Origin: Brevibacterium antiquum
GTDB taxonomy: Bacteria; Actinomycetota; Actinomycetes; Actinomycetales; Brevibacteriaceae
Length of the DNA: 64,000 nucleotides
Direction of reading: 5' to 3'
Assembly (NCBI RefSeq): GCF_016107655.1
Contig: NZ_JABASX010000005.1
Span: 62,001 to 126,000 of the forward strand
Under the pieces are notes generated by a model. That model saw only the letters and a program-made list of their open reading frames with translations, ran no database searches and was not told the origin of the DNA. The position numbers and the translations under genes are program-made. Each line of letters opens with the position of its first letter. Positions within the stretch are counted from its first letter, which is position 1. Below are positions 7,399-16,120 of the stretch, one piece after another.

Positions 7399-8940
7399 AT
7401 GAGCGCGGAAGTGGGCGTGATCGGCACCGGAGTGATGGGCTCGAACCTCGCACGAAACCTCGCACGGAATCTGACCGGCCGGACCGGAGCGCGAGTCGCC
7501 ATCTACGACCGCGATGTCGACCGAGCTCGAGCACTGGCGGCCGACCATCACGAAGCGGACTTCCTCGTCGCCTCATCGCCGGCGGATCTGGCCAGCAAGC
7601 TGTCGGGTCCACGCGTGGCAATCCTCATGGTCAATGCCGGCCCGGCCACGGACTCGGCGATCAGCGACCTGCTCCAGGTGTTCGAACCCGGAGACATCAT
7701 CGTCGACGGCGGAAACTCGCTGTTCACCGACACCATCGCCCGTGGCGAGAACGCGGCCAAGGCCGGCATCGAGTTCGTCGGGGTCGGCATCTCCGGGGGA
7801 GAGGTCGGTGCGCTTGAGGGGCCATCGATGATGGTCGGCGGCACCGAATCCGCGTGGGCACGACTGCGGCCCATTCTCGAACCCATCGCCGCTCGTGCCG
7901 AACCTATCGCGGCTCGTGCCGAATCCGGCGACGGGCGAAGCGCACAGGCGGACCCGGAATCGTGCATCGCCCATGTGGGCACCGATGGGGCCGGCCACTT
8001 CGTCAAGATGATCCACAATGGGATCGAGTACGCCGACATGCAGCTCATTGCTGAGGCCTTCGCACTGCTGAGGAGCAGGCTCGGTCTCACCCCTCCTGAG
8101 ATCGCAGAGGTCTTGAGAGAATGGAACCGAGGAGATCTCGAGTCCTATCTCATCGAAATCACCGCCGAGGTCCTCGACCACACCGATGCGGCCACAGGCG
8201 AGCCGTTCGTCGACATCATCGCCGATTCCGCCGGAGCCAAGGGGACCGGCGGCTGGACGGTGAAGACCGGACTCGACCTTGGCGTGCCTGTCGCCACCAT
8301 TGCCGAGGCGGTCTCGGCCAGGTCACTGTCCGCGGCCTCCGTACTGCGATCATCCGGGACGACGTTGGACGGTCCTTCGACGCTCACCTCGGCGTTCGAG
8401 GAAGCCCGCGAATCGGCGCTCGACGCTGGCTCCGCCTCGGCGCCGGTCGACCGTGACACGGTCATCGAGACCGTGCGGCAAGCGCTGTTCACGGGAAAGA
8501 TCCTCGCCTATGTGCAGGGCTTCCACGAGATCGCCGCGGGAGCGCGGGAGCACGGCTGGAACACGGAACTCGGAGAAGTGGCCCGGATCTGGAGGGCGGG
8601 CTGCATCATCCGCGCCAGATTCCTCGAACGGATCACGGAAGCCTTCGACGCCGATCCGAATCTGAGCTCACTGTTGGCCGCTCCGTACTTCCGGGATTCA
8701 CTCAACGCCGGGCAGCAGGCTCTGCGGGATACGGTCGCCGATGCCGCCTCCTCGGGCGTGCCGATCCCGGCCCTGGCCTCGGCGCTGTCGTACTTCGACG
8801 GCATCCGCACCTCCCGGGCCTCAGCCGCGCTGGTGCAGGGGCAGCGGGACTTCTTCGGATCTCACACCTACGCGCGCACAGATCGGCCGGGAACCTTCCA
8901 TACGCTGTGGTCGGGTGATCGCAGCGAGGTGCAGCTGTGA
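7399..8940 (+). CDS. gnd: 6-phosphogluconate dehydrogenase, decarboxylating
   Basis: Oxidises 6-phosphogluconate to ribulose 5-phosphate, CO2 and reduced nicotinamide in the oxidative pentose phosphate pathway. 513 residues from the ATG at 7399, preceded by GAGGAAGAGG; the TTG at 7393 is less likely. Rossmann motif GVIGTGVMGSNLA at the N-terminus, substrate motif GISGGEVGALEGPSMM, and catalytic GAGHFVKMIHNGIEY with Lys and Asn. The C-terminus has FHTLWSGDRSEV. Odd features are two small in-frame duplications: 7444-7455/7456-7467 (NLAR repeated) and 7879-7899/7900-7920 (PIAARAE repeated). The second sits in an insertion of about 20 residues relative to the E. coli protein. Divergent from gntK. 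Confidence 0.94.
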   Translation: MSAEVGVIGTGVMGSNLARNLARNLTGRTGARVAIYDRDVDRARALAADHHEADFLVASSPADLASKLSGPRVAILMVNAGPATDSAISDLLQVFEPGDIIVDGGNSLFTDTIARGENAAKAGIEFVGVGISGGEVGALEGPSMMVGGTESAWARLRPILEPIAARAEPIAARAESGDGRSAQADPESCIAHVGTDGAGHFVKMIHNGIEYADMQLIAEAFALLRSRLGLTPPEIAEVLREWNRGDLESYLIEITAEVLDHTDAATGEPFVDIIADSAGAKGTGGWTVKTGLDLGVPVATIAEAVSARSLSAASVLRSSGTTLDGPSTLTSAFEEARESALDAGSASAPVDRDTVIETVRQALFTGKILAYVQGFHEIAAGAREHGWNTELGEVARIWRAGCIIRARFLERITEAFDADPNLSSLLAAPYFRDSLNAGQQALRDTVADAASSGVPIPALASALSYFDGIRTSRASAALVQGQRDFFGSHTYARTDRPGTFHTLWSGDRSEVQL

Positions 8941-9039
8941 TCACCGAGGTCCGTGCCGTTGGAACGTCTCTTCTGCGGCGACGTCTCTTCAGTTGAGCGG
9001 CAGTGGCCCAAACTCGTCGAACATGGCAATGTTGGTGAC

Positions 9040-10182
9040 ATGACTCTGCCACATGAAGATATCGATCCAGACGGCCTGCTCGAATACTCGGTGGTCTTCA
9101 CCGACCGATCACTCAACCACATGTCGGGTCGGTTCGTGTCCGTCATGCAGGACATCAACCGCATCCTGCGCGAGGTCTACGACGCGCACAGCGTCGCCAT
9201 CGTCCCCGGTGGTGGCAGCTATGCCATGGAATCAGTGGCCAGGCAGATCGCGACGGGCAAGAAGTGCCTTGTGGTCCGCAACGGACTGTTCTCCTTCCGC
9301 TGGTCGCAGATCCTCGACGCCGGATCCATCGCCAGCGAGACGACAGTGCTCAAGGCGTCCCCTCTCAGTGACGAGCACCAGTCGGCCTGGGCTCCTGCCC
9401 CCATCGCCGAGGTGGTCGCCGCCATCGAACGCGAGCGCCCGGCCGTCGTGTTCGCTCCGCACATCGAAACCGCCTCCGGCATGCTTCTGCCGGACGACTA
9501 CGTGCGCCAGGTCAGCGACGCGGTTCACGGCGTGGGTGGTGTCTTCGTCCTCGACTGCATCGCCTCGGGTGCAGTCTGGGCCTCACAGGAGAAGCTGGGC
9601 GTCGACGTTCTCATCAGTGCGCCGCAGAAGGGCTGGAGCGGTTCGCCCTGCGCCGGCTACGTCATGCTCAGCGAAGCCGGCCGCGCCGCCGTCGACGAGT
9701 CCACCTCGACGAGCTTCGCCATGGACCTGAAGAAGTGGCTGTTCATCGCCGACGAATACGAAGCAGGCCGGGCGCCGTACCACGCGACCATGCCCACCGA
9801 TTCGCTCGCGCACAATGCCGCTATCATGCTCGAGACGAAGGAACGCGGCTTCGACAAGCTCGCCGCCGCACAGTTCGAACTCGGCGACCGGGTCCGCAAG
9901 GTCTTCGCCGATCGCGGACTGCCTTCGGTTGCGGCACCGGAATTCGCTTCGCCCAGCGTGGTCGTCGTCCACACGGACAACCCGCAGCTGGCCACCGGCG
10001 CTCAGTTCAAGGAAGCCGGAGTCCAGATCGCTGCCGGCGTGCCCCTGCAGTGCGACGAGCTCGAGGACTTCTCCACCTTCCGGATCGGTCTCTTCGGCCT
10101 CGACAAACTCGGCGACATCGACGGATCGATCTCCCGCCTCGAAGCCGCCCTCGACTCGATCGGCGTGACGCCCCAGGGCTGA
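9040..10182 (+). CDS. Class V aminotransferase (alanine-glyoxylate/serine-pyruvate type)
   Basis: 380 residues from the ATG at 9040; the frame opens at 8953, but the first 29 residues do not resemble the family. PLP-dependent fold-type I enzyme. Residues 55-60 (VPGGGS) fit the phosphate-binding turn, LDCIASG holds the Asp that contacts the pyridine nitrogen, and Lys197 in SAPQKGWSG is the Schiff-base lysine. Relatives transfer amino groups between alanine or serine and glyoxylate or related acceptors; the actual donor cannot be read here. No strong ribosome site precedes 9040. The gene follows gnd by about 100 bp and ends before a strong hairpin, so it may be the last gene of that unit. Confidence 0.82.
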   Translation: MTLPHEDIDPDGLLEYSVVFTDRSLNHMSGRFVSVMQDINRILREVYDAHSVAIVPGGGSYAMESVARQIATGKKCLVVRNGLFSFRWSQILDAGSIASETTVLKASPLSDEHQSAWAPAPIAEVVAAIERERPAVVFAPHIETASGMLLPDDYVRQVSDAVHGVGGVFVLDCIASGAVWASQEKLGVDVLISAPQKGWSGSPCAGYVMLSEAGRAAVDESTSTSFAMDLKKWLFIADEYEAGRAPYHATMPTDSLAHNAAIMLETKERGFDKLAAAQFELGDRVRKVFADRGLPSVAAPEFASPSVVVVHTDNPQLATGAQFKEAGVQIAAGVPLQCDELEDFSTFRIGLFGLDKLGDIDGSISRLEAALDSIGVTPQG

Positions 10183-10229
10183 CGCCTCAAGCTGAATCCT
10201 CAGGGACGGTGCCGCAGATCAGGTGCCCC

Positions 10230-10287
10230 CACACCAGGAGCGCTGAAACATCTCGTTGCAACGGGGTGTTTCAGCGCTCCTGGTGTG
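10230..10287. terminator. 21-bp perfect hairpin, probable terminator
   Basis: Arms 10230-10250 and 10267-10287 are perfectly complementary over 21 bp. The 16-nt loop itself contains the palindrome CGTTGCAACG. There is no U-tract. It lies between the aminotransferase stop (10182) and the FNT channel gene (10354), consistent with a U-less actinobacterial-style terminator. Confidence 0.75.
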
Positions 10288-10359
10288 TCTTGAGGCGCGA
10301 ATCGCTCCAGGTGTGCAGCGGGTCCACCAACGCGCAGGTCTCGCGAATACACTGTGACA

Positions 10360-11202
10360 ATGACTCAGAGAGAGCAGCGTCAGCGACTAGGGGCGAATGA
10401 CTTCGACCTCGAAGACGAATTGGTCGATGAGGCAACAGCGACCGTGATCACAGGGGCGAAGCGCCTGAACCGGAAGTGGCCGGAGCTCGTCGTCACCGGG
10501 TTCTTCGGCGGTGTCGACGTGGGCCTGGGCATCCTGGCGATGATTCTGGTCAAGCAGGCGACGGGGTCAGACGTGCTGGCCGGTCTTGCCTTCGGCATTG
10601 GTCTGCTGGCGCTGAAGCTTGCCCACTCAGAGCTGTTCACCGAAGAGTTTCTGCTGCCCATCAATGCCGTGATCGCGGGTCAGGCCAATGTTCTTCAGGT
10701 AGTCCGCCTGTGGGCGGTGACCTTGGTGACCAACCTCGTCGGGGGTCTCGCCTTTGCCGGGCTGATGGTTCTGGCGCTTCCTGACTACCACTCGACGATG
10801 ATCGACACGGCCATGAAGTACATCGACCAACCATCCTTGGTGGTGATGATCGCGCTGTCGCTCTTGGCCGGTGCCACCGTCACCTTGTCCACCCGGATGT
10901 CACAGGGCACCTCGAACGACGTCGTCCTCGCCATCGTCAGCATGGCATCGGGTCTGCTGCTCATCGGCCTCGGCATGCTCCACGGTGCCCTCAACGCGAT
11001 CGTCATCTTCGCGGCCATGGTGGCCGGGGCGGATATCTCGATGCTGGATCTGCTGAAATGGTTTGGAATCGTCATCCCGTTCAACATGCTCGGCGGGCTG
11101 CTGCTCATCACCCTGCCGCGGGTGGTTCGGACCTATCGTGTGCTTCGAGCATTGCGCAAGGGCACGGTTTCCCTCGAAGATCTCGAGACGCAGTCCAGCT
11201 AG
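10360..11202 (+). CDS. Formate/nitrite transporter (FNT) family membrane protein
   Basis: 280 residues from the ATG at 10360; a GTG two codons upstream is also possible. Six hydrophobic segments follow a polar N-terminus of about 45 residues. The sequence LAFGIGLLALKLAHSELFTEE matches the second-helix region of FNT proteins, and GLGMLHGALNAIVIFAAMVAG is the fifth-helix/constriction region. FNT channels pass formate, nitrite, hydrosulfide or similar small anions as pentamers. This branch has a long acidic N-terminal tail and no formate lyase or nitrite reductase neighbour, so the substrate is open. It stands alone between two terminator-like structures. Confidence 0.85.
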   Translation: MTQREQRQRLGANDFDLEDELVDEATATVITGAKRLNRKWPELVVTGFFGGVDVGLGILAMILVKQATGSDVLAGLAFGIGLLALKLAHSELFTEEFLLPINAVIAGQANVLQVVRLWAVTLVTNLVGGLAFAGLMVLALPDYHSTMIDTAMKYIDQPSLVVMIALSLLAGATVTLSTRMSQGTSNDVVLAIVSMASGLLLIGLGMLHGALNAIVIFAAMVAGADISMLDLLKWFGIVIPFNMLGGLLLITLPRVVRTYRVLRALRKGTVSLEDLETQSS

Positions 11203-11254
11203 GCGATGGCCGATGCAGACTCCTTCGTGCAGACGGTGCTGCTGATTGCCTGCC

Positions 11255-12304
11255 TCAGGCGGTGGAGCCGAGCGCGACGACGTTCTTCGCGAGGCGTTCG
11301 TTGTCTCCGTACATGAAATGGTTCTTCATGTTCTCCGAGAACCGGCTGGCATCGGTGGTCAGTCCGACCGCTTCGGCGACCTCACGGATGTGCATCGGAG
11401 TCGCGCCGCAGCACACGCCGATGTAGTTGACGCCCAGGTCATAGACGTCCTTCGCGAAGGCGCCGATCTCGTAGCGATTCGTCTGCAGCGGGTCGAGAGC
11501 TGTGGGGAAGGTGCGACCGTGCGGGGAAGCCACCTCGGCGCGGGGATCGGAGAGGTTGAAGAACGTGGGCTCATCCTCGGTCGTGCGGTAGGGGATGGGC
11601 AGGGCGCCGACGTGACAGGACACTGCCGCGCGAATCTCGTTCAGCCACGGCAGCATCGTCGCGGGTCCACGGAAGCAGTTGAGGCCGACGACGTCGACGC
11701 CCAGCTGTTCGAGCTTCTGTGCGGTCTCGACGATGCCGACGCCATCGGCCATCTCCTGGAAGGCCATGGGGGCGAGGGTGAGGACGACGGGCAGTCCGCT
11801 GGCCTTGGCGATTTCGGCTGCAGCAATGGCTTCGCCGGCGAAGTAGAAGGTCTCACCGATGATGAGGTCGGCGCCTTCATCCACGGCCCAGCCCACCATC
11901 TCGGTGAACATGGCACGGACCTCGGCCTGGCGATCGGTGTTCTCGGGATCCCAGATGTTGGAGTTCGAGATGTTTCCGGCCATGAAGTTGCCGGGCTTGG
12001 CATCGGCAACGCCACGGGCGATCTGCAGGGCGGAGCGGTTGAGGGGTTCGAGCAGATCCTCCTTGCCGATGACCCGCATCTTCTCGCGGTGTCCGTTGTA
12101 GGTGAAGGCCTCGACGATGTCCGAGCCGGCACGCTGGAAATCCACGTGAAGGGAGCGCAGAGCGTCGGGGAACTCGAGGGCGACCTCGGGCACGAACTCT
12201 CCGGCGGACAGGTAGCCGCGCTTTTCGAGTTCGAACAGGAATCCCTCGGCGCAGATCACTGGTCCGGCATCGAGGCGTTGGGTCAATGGGTTGGACTGAG
12301 TCAT
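11255..12304 (-). CDS. Homocysteine S-methyltransferase, betaine-dependent (BHMT) like
   Basis: 349 residues. Zinc ligands are visible as Cys210 (VGLNCFRGP) and Cys298-Cys299 (IGVCCGATP), the three-cysteine set of the homocysteine methyltransferase fold. The N-terminus GFLFELEKRGYL, then PEVALEFPDALRSLHVDFQRAG, resembles vertebrate BHMT more closely than MmuM or MetH, so glycine betaine is the likely methyl donor; S-methylmethionine is the alternative. It forms methionine in the cytoplasm. A 198-bp upstream gap (12305-12502) separates it from the acyltransferase gene. I found no convincing SAM or B12 riboswitch there. The gene is single. Confidence 0.85.
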   Translation of the reverse strand: MTQSNPLTQRLDAGPVICAEGFLFELEKRGYLSAGEFVPEVALEFPDALRSLHVDFQRAGSDIVEAFTYNGHREKMRVIGKEDLLEPLNRSALQIARGVADAKPGNFMAGNISNSNIWDPENTDRQAEVRAMFTEMVGWAVDEGADLIIGETFYFAGEAIAAAEIAKASGLPVVLTLAPMAFQEMADGVGIVETAQKLEQLGVDVVGLNCFRGPATMLPWLNEIRAAVSCHVGALPIPYRTTEDEPTFFNLSDPRAEVASPHGRTFPTALDPLQTNRYEIGAFAKDVYDLGVNYIGVCCGATPMHIREVAEAVGLTTDASRFSENMKNHFMYGDNERLAKNVVALGSTA

Positions 12305-12502
12305 GAGTGCTCTCCGTACGGAAGGTAGAGGACAGGCGATTGAGCTCGCTCAGGCTGGTGGCCCGAACTCTACGCATATAACCATCTTTGGAAATGTTAC
12401 CGACGTCACATCGACTTAATTCTGTCATATGACGCTCAGAATCACTCTCAGCGACTCCGAAGATTCGTTTCGGCGCGGGATTCGTTCCGGTGTGGGATAT
12501 GC

Positions 12503-13579
12503 CTACGAAGAGGCCTTCTCCGAGTGTCTGCCGGGTTTCGGGCGCAATGACGCAAACGGTGCGAGCAGCAACCGGGTCACGGTCGAGGAGTACCAGCGCA
12601 GGGCTTTCTCGAACGGGGCCCACGACAGCACATATGTGGTCAGAAGTGCCACTGCGAGGCAGAGGACGAAGATCAGTGGAGCGCTGATCACGTCCTCGAC
12701 ATCACCGAGGAGAGGTTGGAGACCGCGGACGACGAACCCGTGGAGGACATAGACAGCCAGGCTGTTCCGGCCGATCTTCGCGATGATGGTGTCTTTGTCG
12801 CCGACCCACATGAGCAACGCCAATGTCATCAGCAGTGCGCCGATGTCGACGATGAGGCGGATGCCGACGCCCTCGGGGATGCTGACATCGAAGTGGGCGA
12901 AGTTGAGGCTGCCGTAGAACCACTTGTAGTAGACCTCATCGAGGTAGAAGTAGCCGATCGCGCCGAAAGCAGTCGCCGTGAAGAACAGCTTCTGCCAGAT
13001 GCGCAGGCTGCCGGCCCAGTTGAGAATCTGCTTGCCGTAGAGCTTGCCGATGACGAAGAAGGGCCAGAAGATCATGGACCGTGACGCCGAGAGTTCCGTG
13101 TCGAGGATCGGCAGAATTCCACCGAAGAGCCCCACCACCACCGAGGTGACAAGGATCGTTCGTGGGAATCGTTCGATGAACGGCACGGTGATGATCCAGC
13201 ACGCCATCGACAGCAGGAACCATGTGTACCAGAACGGGGTGAGGAAACTGTAGTCAGGATTGAGGTCGAAGACCCACATCCATCCCCACATCAGAGGCAG
13301 GACGGTGAACAGCAGGACTAGGAAGGTCAGGACGCGTTCGGGCAGCCTCGTCGACTTCGCTGTGATGCCGGCCAGGAAGACGAAGGCCGGCATGTGGAAC
13401 GAATAGATGAGGTACATCGGCGCACGAAGGACATCGTCACCCCACGGTGATGTCCTGGCCAGCAGGTGGCCGAGGACGACAGTGAAGATGAGGATGCCTT
13501 TGGCGCGGTCCAGTCGGTGATCTCGTATGGGCACCACGCCACGATAGCGTGTCCGTGCCTCGAAGCAGAAAGATCTCAT
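12503..13579 (-). CDS. Acyltransferase-3 family membrane protein (O-acetyltransferase-like)
   Basis: 358 residues from the ATG at 13579; GTG codons near 13534-13537 could be the true start, since the first 15 residues are unlike the family. The product has about ten transmembrane helices. After the polar start come RLDRAKGILIFTVVLGHLL and YSFHMPAFVFLAG, which carry the conserved His pair of acyltransferase-3 proteins (the latter as the FHMPxF motif). Such enzymes O-acetylate surface sugars, peptidoglycan or small molecules using acetyl-CoA. The closest general type is the NolL/fucose-4-O-acetylase group. No sugar-polymer genes are nearby, so the substrate is unknown. Confidence 0.8.
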   Translation of the reverse strand: MRSFCFEARTRYRGVVPIRDHRLDRAKGILIFTVVLGHLLARTSPWGDDVLRAPMYLIYSFHMPAFVFLAGITAKSTRLPERVLTFLVLLFTVLPLMWGWMWVFDLNPDYSFLTPFWYTWFLLSMACWIITVPFIERFPRTILVTSVVVGLFGGILPILDTELSASRSMIFWPFFVIGKLYGKQILNWAGSLRIWQKLFFTATAFGAIGYFYLDEVYYKWFYGSLNFAHFDVSIPEGVGIRLIVDIGALLMTLALLMWVGDKDTIIAKIGRNSLAVYVLHGFVVRGLQPLLGDVEDVISAPLIFVLCLAVALLTTYVLSWAPFEKALRWYSSTVTRLLLAPFASLRPKPGRHSEKASS

Positions 13580-13608
13580 CGCGCCCTAAGACGGAATCCA
13601 GGGGCTGT

Positions 13609-13953
13609 TCAGCTTGCGCAGGCGACGCAGGTCGGCGCGTAGGGCCGAATCTCCAACCGCACCTCGGGGATGGGGTTTCCGCAGTTCGTGCAGATTCCGA
13701 AGGTGCCGCGCTCAAGCCTCTGCTCCGCCTCGGCGATGGCGATCAGGCGCTCCTCGGACTGGCGCAGCAAGGTGTCCGCCTGTGATCGTTCGAAGGCGAG
13801 AGTCGAACCTTCAGGGTCGTGCTCGTCGTCGCTGTTGTCACCCTCGCGTGCCGCCGAGAGATCTTTGATGTCCGAGGACAGTGTGGCGATGAGCCGCCTG
13901 GTCGCGGCATCTTCTGCATGCAGGAGCTCCCGCACTCGATCGGAATCGGCCAT
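13609..13953 (-). CDS. DksA/TraR-type C4 zinc-finger protein
   Basis: 114 residues. A helical N-terminal half with many charged residues (coiled-coil-like, 10-80) precedes a zinc finger with Cys88, Cys91, Cys109 and Cys112 (CTNC...CVAC). The spacing matches DksA/TraR proteins, which reach into the RNA polymerase secondary channel. Actinobacterial members are shorter than E. coli DksA (151 residues) and are usually uncharacterised. The acidic tip of DksA that contacts the active site is not obvious; a DDEHDPEGS stretch at 42-50 is a candidate. It lies just upstream of the acyltransferase gene and 22 nt after the ABC-F gene, all on the minus strand. Confidence 0.85.
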   Translation of the reverse strand: MADSDRVRELLHAEDAATRRLIATLSSDIKDLSAAREGDNSDDEHDPEGSTLAFERSQADTLLRQSEERLIAIAEAEQRLERGTFGICTNCGNPIPEVRLEIRPYAPTCVACAS

Positions 13954-13975
13954 CAGCCCTCCTCGCCGTTCATCA

Positions 13976-15805
13976 TCAGGCGTCCAGAGCCTCGTTGGCT
14001 TCGAGCCAGCGCTCCTCCAACTCGGTCATTTCGTCCTTGAGCTCCTGCAGGGAAGAGGTGAGCTTCTGCAGCCCTTCGAAGTCGGTCTGGTCGTGGTCGG
14101 CCATCTCATCGTGGGCACGGGCGATGCGCTTGCTCAGCTTGTCCATACGACGCTCGATCGAGGAGACTTCCTTCTTCGCCGCTCGGGCCTCGGCTCCGGA
14201 GAGAGCGTCTGCGCCCGAATCAGCAGACGAATTCGCACTGCCCGAGCCGGAGTTCCCTGCACCTCGACCGGTGACAGTTCCCTTCGATCCGCCGGATTTG
14301 GCGTCCTCAGCGCGCAGCTTCAGATATTCGTCGACGCCGCCGGGCACGTGCCGCAGACCGTGATCGAGGATCGCGTACTGCTGATCGGTGACGCGTTCGA
14401 GCAGGTACCTATCGTGGGAGACGACGATCAGGGTAGCCGGCCAGGAGTCGAGGAGGTCCTCCATCGCCGCCAACATATCGGAGTCGACGTCGTTGGTGGG
14501 CTCATCGAGGATGATGACATTGGGTTCGGACATGAGCAGCAGCAAGAGCTGCAGGCGGCGCTTCTGCCCTCCGGAGAGTTCCTTGACTCGGGCCGAGAGA
14601 TGCTCTTTGGCAAAGCCGAGGCGCTCCAGCAGCTGTGCCGGTGTGTAGTCCTTGCCCTCGATGTTGAAGCTCGTCTTCGACTCCGACAGCACCTCGCGGA
14701 CCTTCTGTCCGGCGATGGCGTCGAGTTCCTTGAACTGCTGGTCGAGGACACCTACCTTCACGGTCTTCCCGCGCTTGACTCTGCCCTCATCCGGTTCGAG
14801 TTCACCGGAGATGAGGCTGAGCAGGGTCGACTTGCCGGCACCGTTGGGCCCCAGGATTCCGGTGCGTTCGCCGGGGCCGATGCGCCAGGTGACATTGTCA
14901 AGGATCTGCTGATCCCCGAAGCTCAGTGACACATCGAGGAGGTCGACGACGTCCTTACCGAGTCGGGCCGTCGCCATCTTCTTCAGTTCGATCGGATTGC
15001 GCACCTCCGGGACATCGGCGATGAGCTGGTTTGCCGCCTCGATCCGGAACTTCGGCTTCGAAGTCCGGGCTGGAGCACCTCGGCGCAGCCATGCCAGTTC
15101 TTTGCGCATGAGGTTCTGGCGCTTCTGTTCGGTTGCGGCAGCGATTCGGTCGCGTTCGACGCGTTGGAGGACATAGGCGGCGTATCCGCCTTCGAAGGGT
15201 TCGACGATCTGGTCGTGGACTTCCCACGTCTTGTTGCAGACCTCGTCGAGGAACCACCGGTCGTGAGTCACCAGCAGCAGAGCACCGGAGTTCTTCGACC
15301 AGCGGTTCCTGATGTGCTTGGCCAGCCACGAGATGCCGTCGACGTCGAGGTGGTTGGTGGGCTCATCGAGGATGAGCAGGTCCCAGTCTTCGATGAGCAG
15401 TGCCGCCAGAGCCACTCGTCGGCGCTGGCCTCCGGAGAGGCTGCCGACTGTGGCGTTCCAGTCCAGGTCGGCGATGAGACCGGCGATGATGTCGCGGGCT
15501 TTGGCGTCGCGGGCCCATTCGTGGTCGTCCATGTCGCCGACGACGGAATAGCCGACGGTCGCTTCGGAGTCCATGGTGTCGCGCTGGCTGAGCATGCCCA
15601 GGCGCATTCCGCCGCGGTAGGTCACGCGGCCGGAATCGGGTTCGATGGTGCCGGCGAGCATGCCCAACAGGCTGGACTTGCCGTCGCCGTTGCGGCCGAC
15701 GATGCCGATCATGTCTCCGGCGTCGACACCGAGCGTAACCGAGTCGAAGACGATGCGGGTGGGGTATTCGAGGTGCAGGGCTTCAGCCCCGAGAAGATGT
15801 GCCAT
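13976..15805 (-). CDS. uup: ABC-F ATPase, Uup-type, with C-terminal coiled coil
   Basis: 609 residues from the ATG at 15805; an in-frame extension to 15943 lacks homology. Two nucleotide-binding domains with no membrane segments: Walker A GRNGDGKS (37-44) and GPNGAGKS (319-326), signature LSGGQ (123-127, 410-414), Walker B plus DEPTN (146-151, 434-438). The inter-domain linker runs about 205-270. After residue 502 comes a Gly/Ser-rich spacer, then a coiled coil (545-605) typical of Uup. ABC-F proteins act on ribosomes; Uup-like ones also touch branched DNA or stalled ribosome rescue. An antibiotic-resistance role is not indicated. Divergent from the nucleoside uptake operon. Confidence 0.88.
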   Translation of the reverse strand: MAHLLGAEALHLEYPTRIVFDSVTLGVDAGDMIGIVGRNGDGKSSLLGMLAGTIEPDSGRVTYRGGMRLGMLSQRDTMDSEATVGYSVVGDMDDHEWARDAKARDIIAGLIADLDWNATVGSLSGGQRRRVALAALLIEDWDLLILDEPTNHLDVDGISWLAKHIRNRWSKNSGALLLVTHDRWFLDEVCNKTWEVHDQIVEPFEGGYAAYVLQRVERDRIAAATEQKRQNLMRKELAWLRRGAPARTSKPKFRIEAANQLIADVPEVRNPIELKKMATARLGKDVVDLLDVSLSFGDQQILDNVTWRIGPGERTGILGPNGAGKSTLLSLISGELEPDEGRVKRGKTVKVGVLDQQFKELDAIAGQKVREVLSESKTSFNIEGKDYTPAQLLERLGFAKEHLSARVKELSGGQKRRLQLLLLLMSEPNVIILDEPTNDVDSDMLAAMEDLLDSWPATLIVVSHDRYLLERVTDQQYAILDHGLRHVPGGVDEYLKLRAEDAKSGGSKGTVTGRGAGNSGSGSANSSADSGADALSGAEARAAKKEVSSIERRMDKLSKRIARAHDEMADHDQTDFEGLQKLTSSLQELKDEMTELEERWLEANEALDA

Positions 15806-16120
15806 ATCGCCTTCTAGTTTAGTGCACAAGGGGGCCGGGGCCAGCATGGGCGGGCAGTCGGGGGACCGGGGACGGAGTCGGTGCCCGGGATGGTCGAGCG
15901 CCGGGTGAGGCAGAGCGAACATGAAGTTATGTTGCGTTTTCATATCGGTGTCGACGATTCAGATGCTAGTGGACCCTGTTATCGGTCTGAGGTGAATTAG
16001 ACTGACGGAAAATTCATTGAAATATGAGTGATCATCCAGTGGTTTCACAAATTCGGCGGAGGACTCTGTGCCTCGATCGACACCATTGTTGGTCGTGAGA
16101 AACTTGAGAAAAGAGTAAAC
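15806..16120. promoter_or_regulatory. Intergenic region upstream of the nucleoside transport operon
   Basis: 315 bp between the divergent uup and BMP lipoprotein genes. The left half is GC-rich. From about 15930 to 16030 it becomes AT-rich and is the most likely promoter zone. I see no known purine riboswitch core and no coding sequence with support. The in-frame ATG at 16028 would prepend 31 residues that spoil the lipoprotein signal, so this stretch is probably a 5' leader. Confidence 0.45.

Noticed and set aside
11246-12328. 360-codon plus-strand frame over the BHMT-like gene
   Set aside because: No family resemblance, whereas the minus strand has the three zinc cysteines.
12305-12502. 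Methionine-related riboswitch upstream of the BHMT-like gene
   Set aside because: I could not find the paired elements of SAM-I, SAM-II, SAM-IV or cobalamin classes in this short gap.
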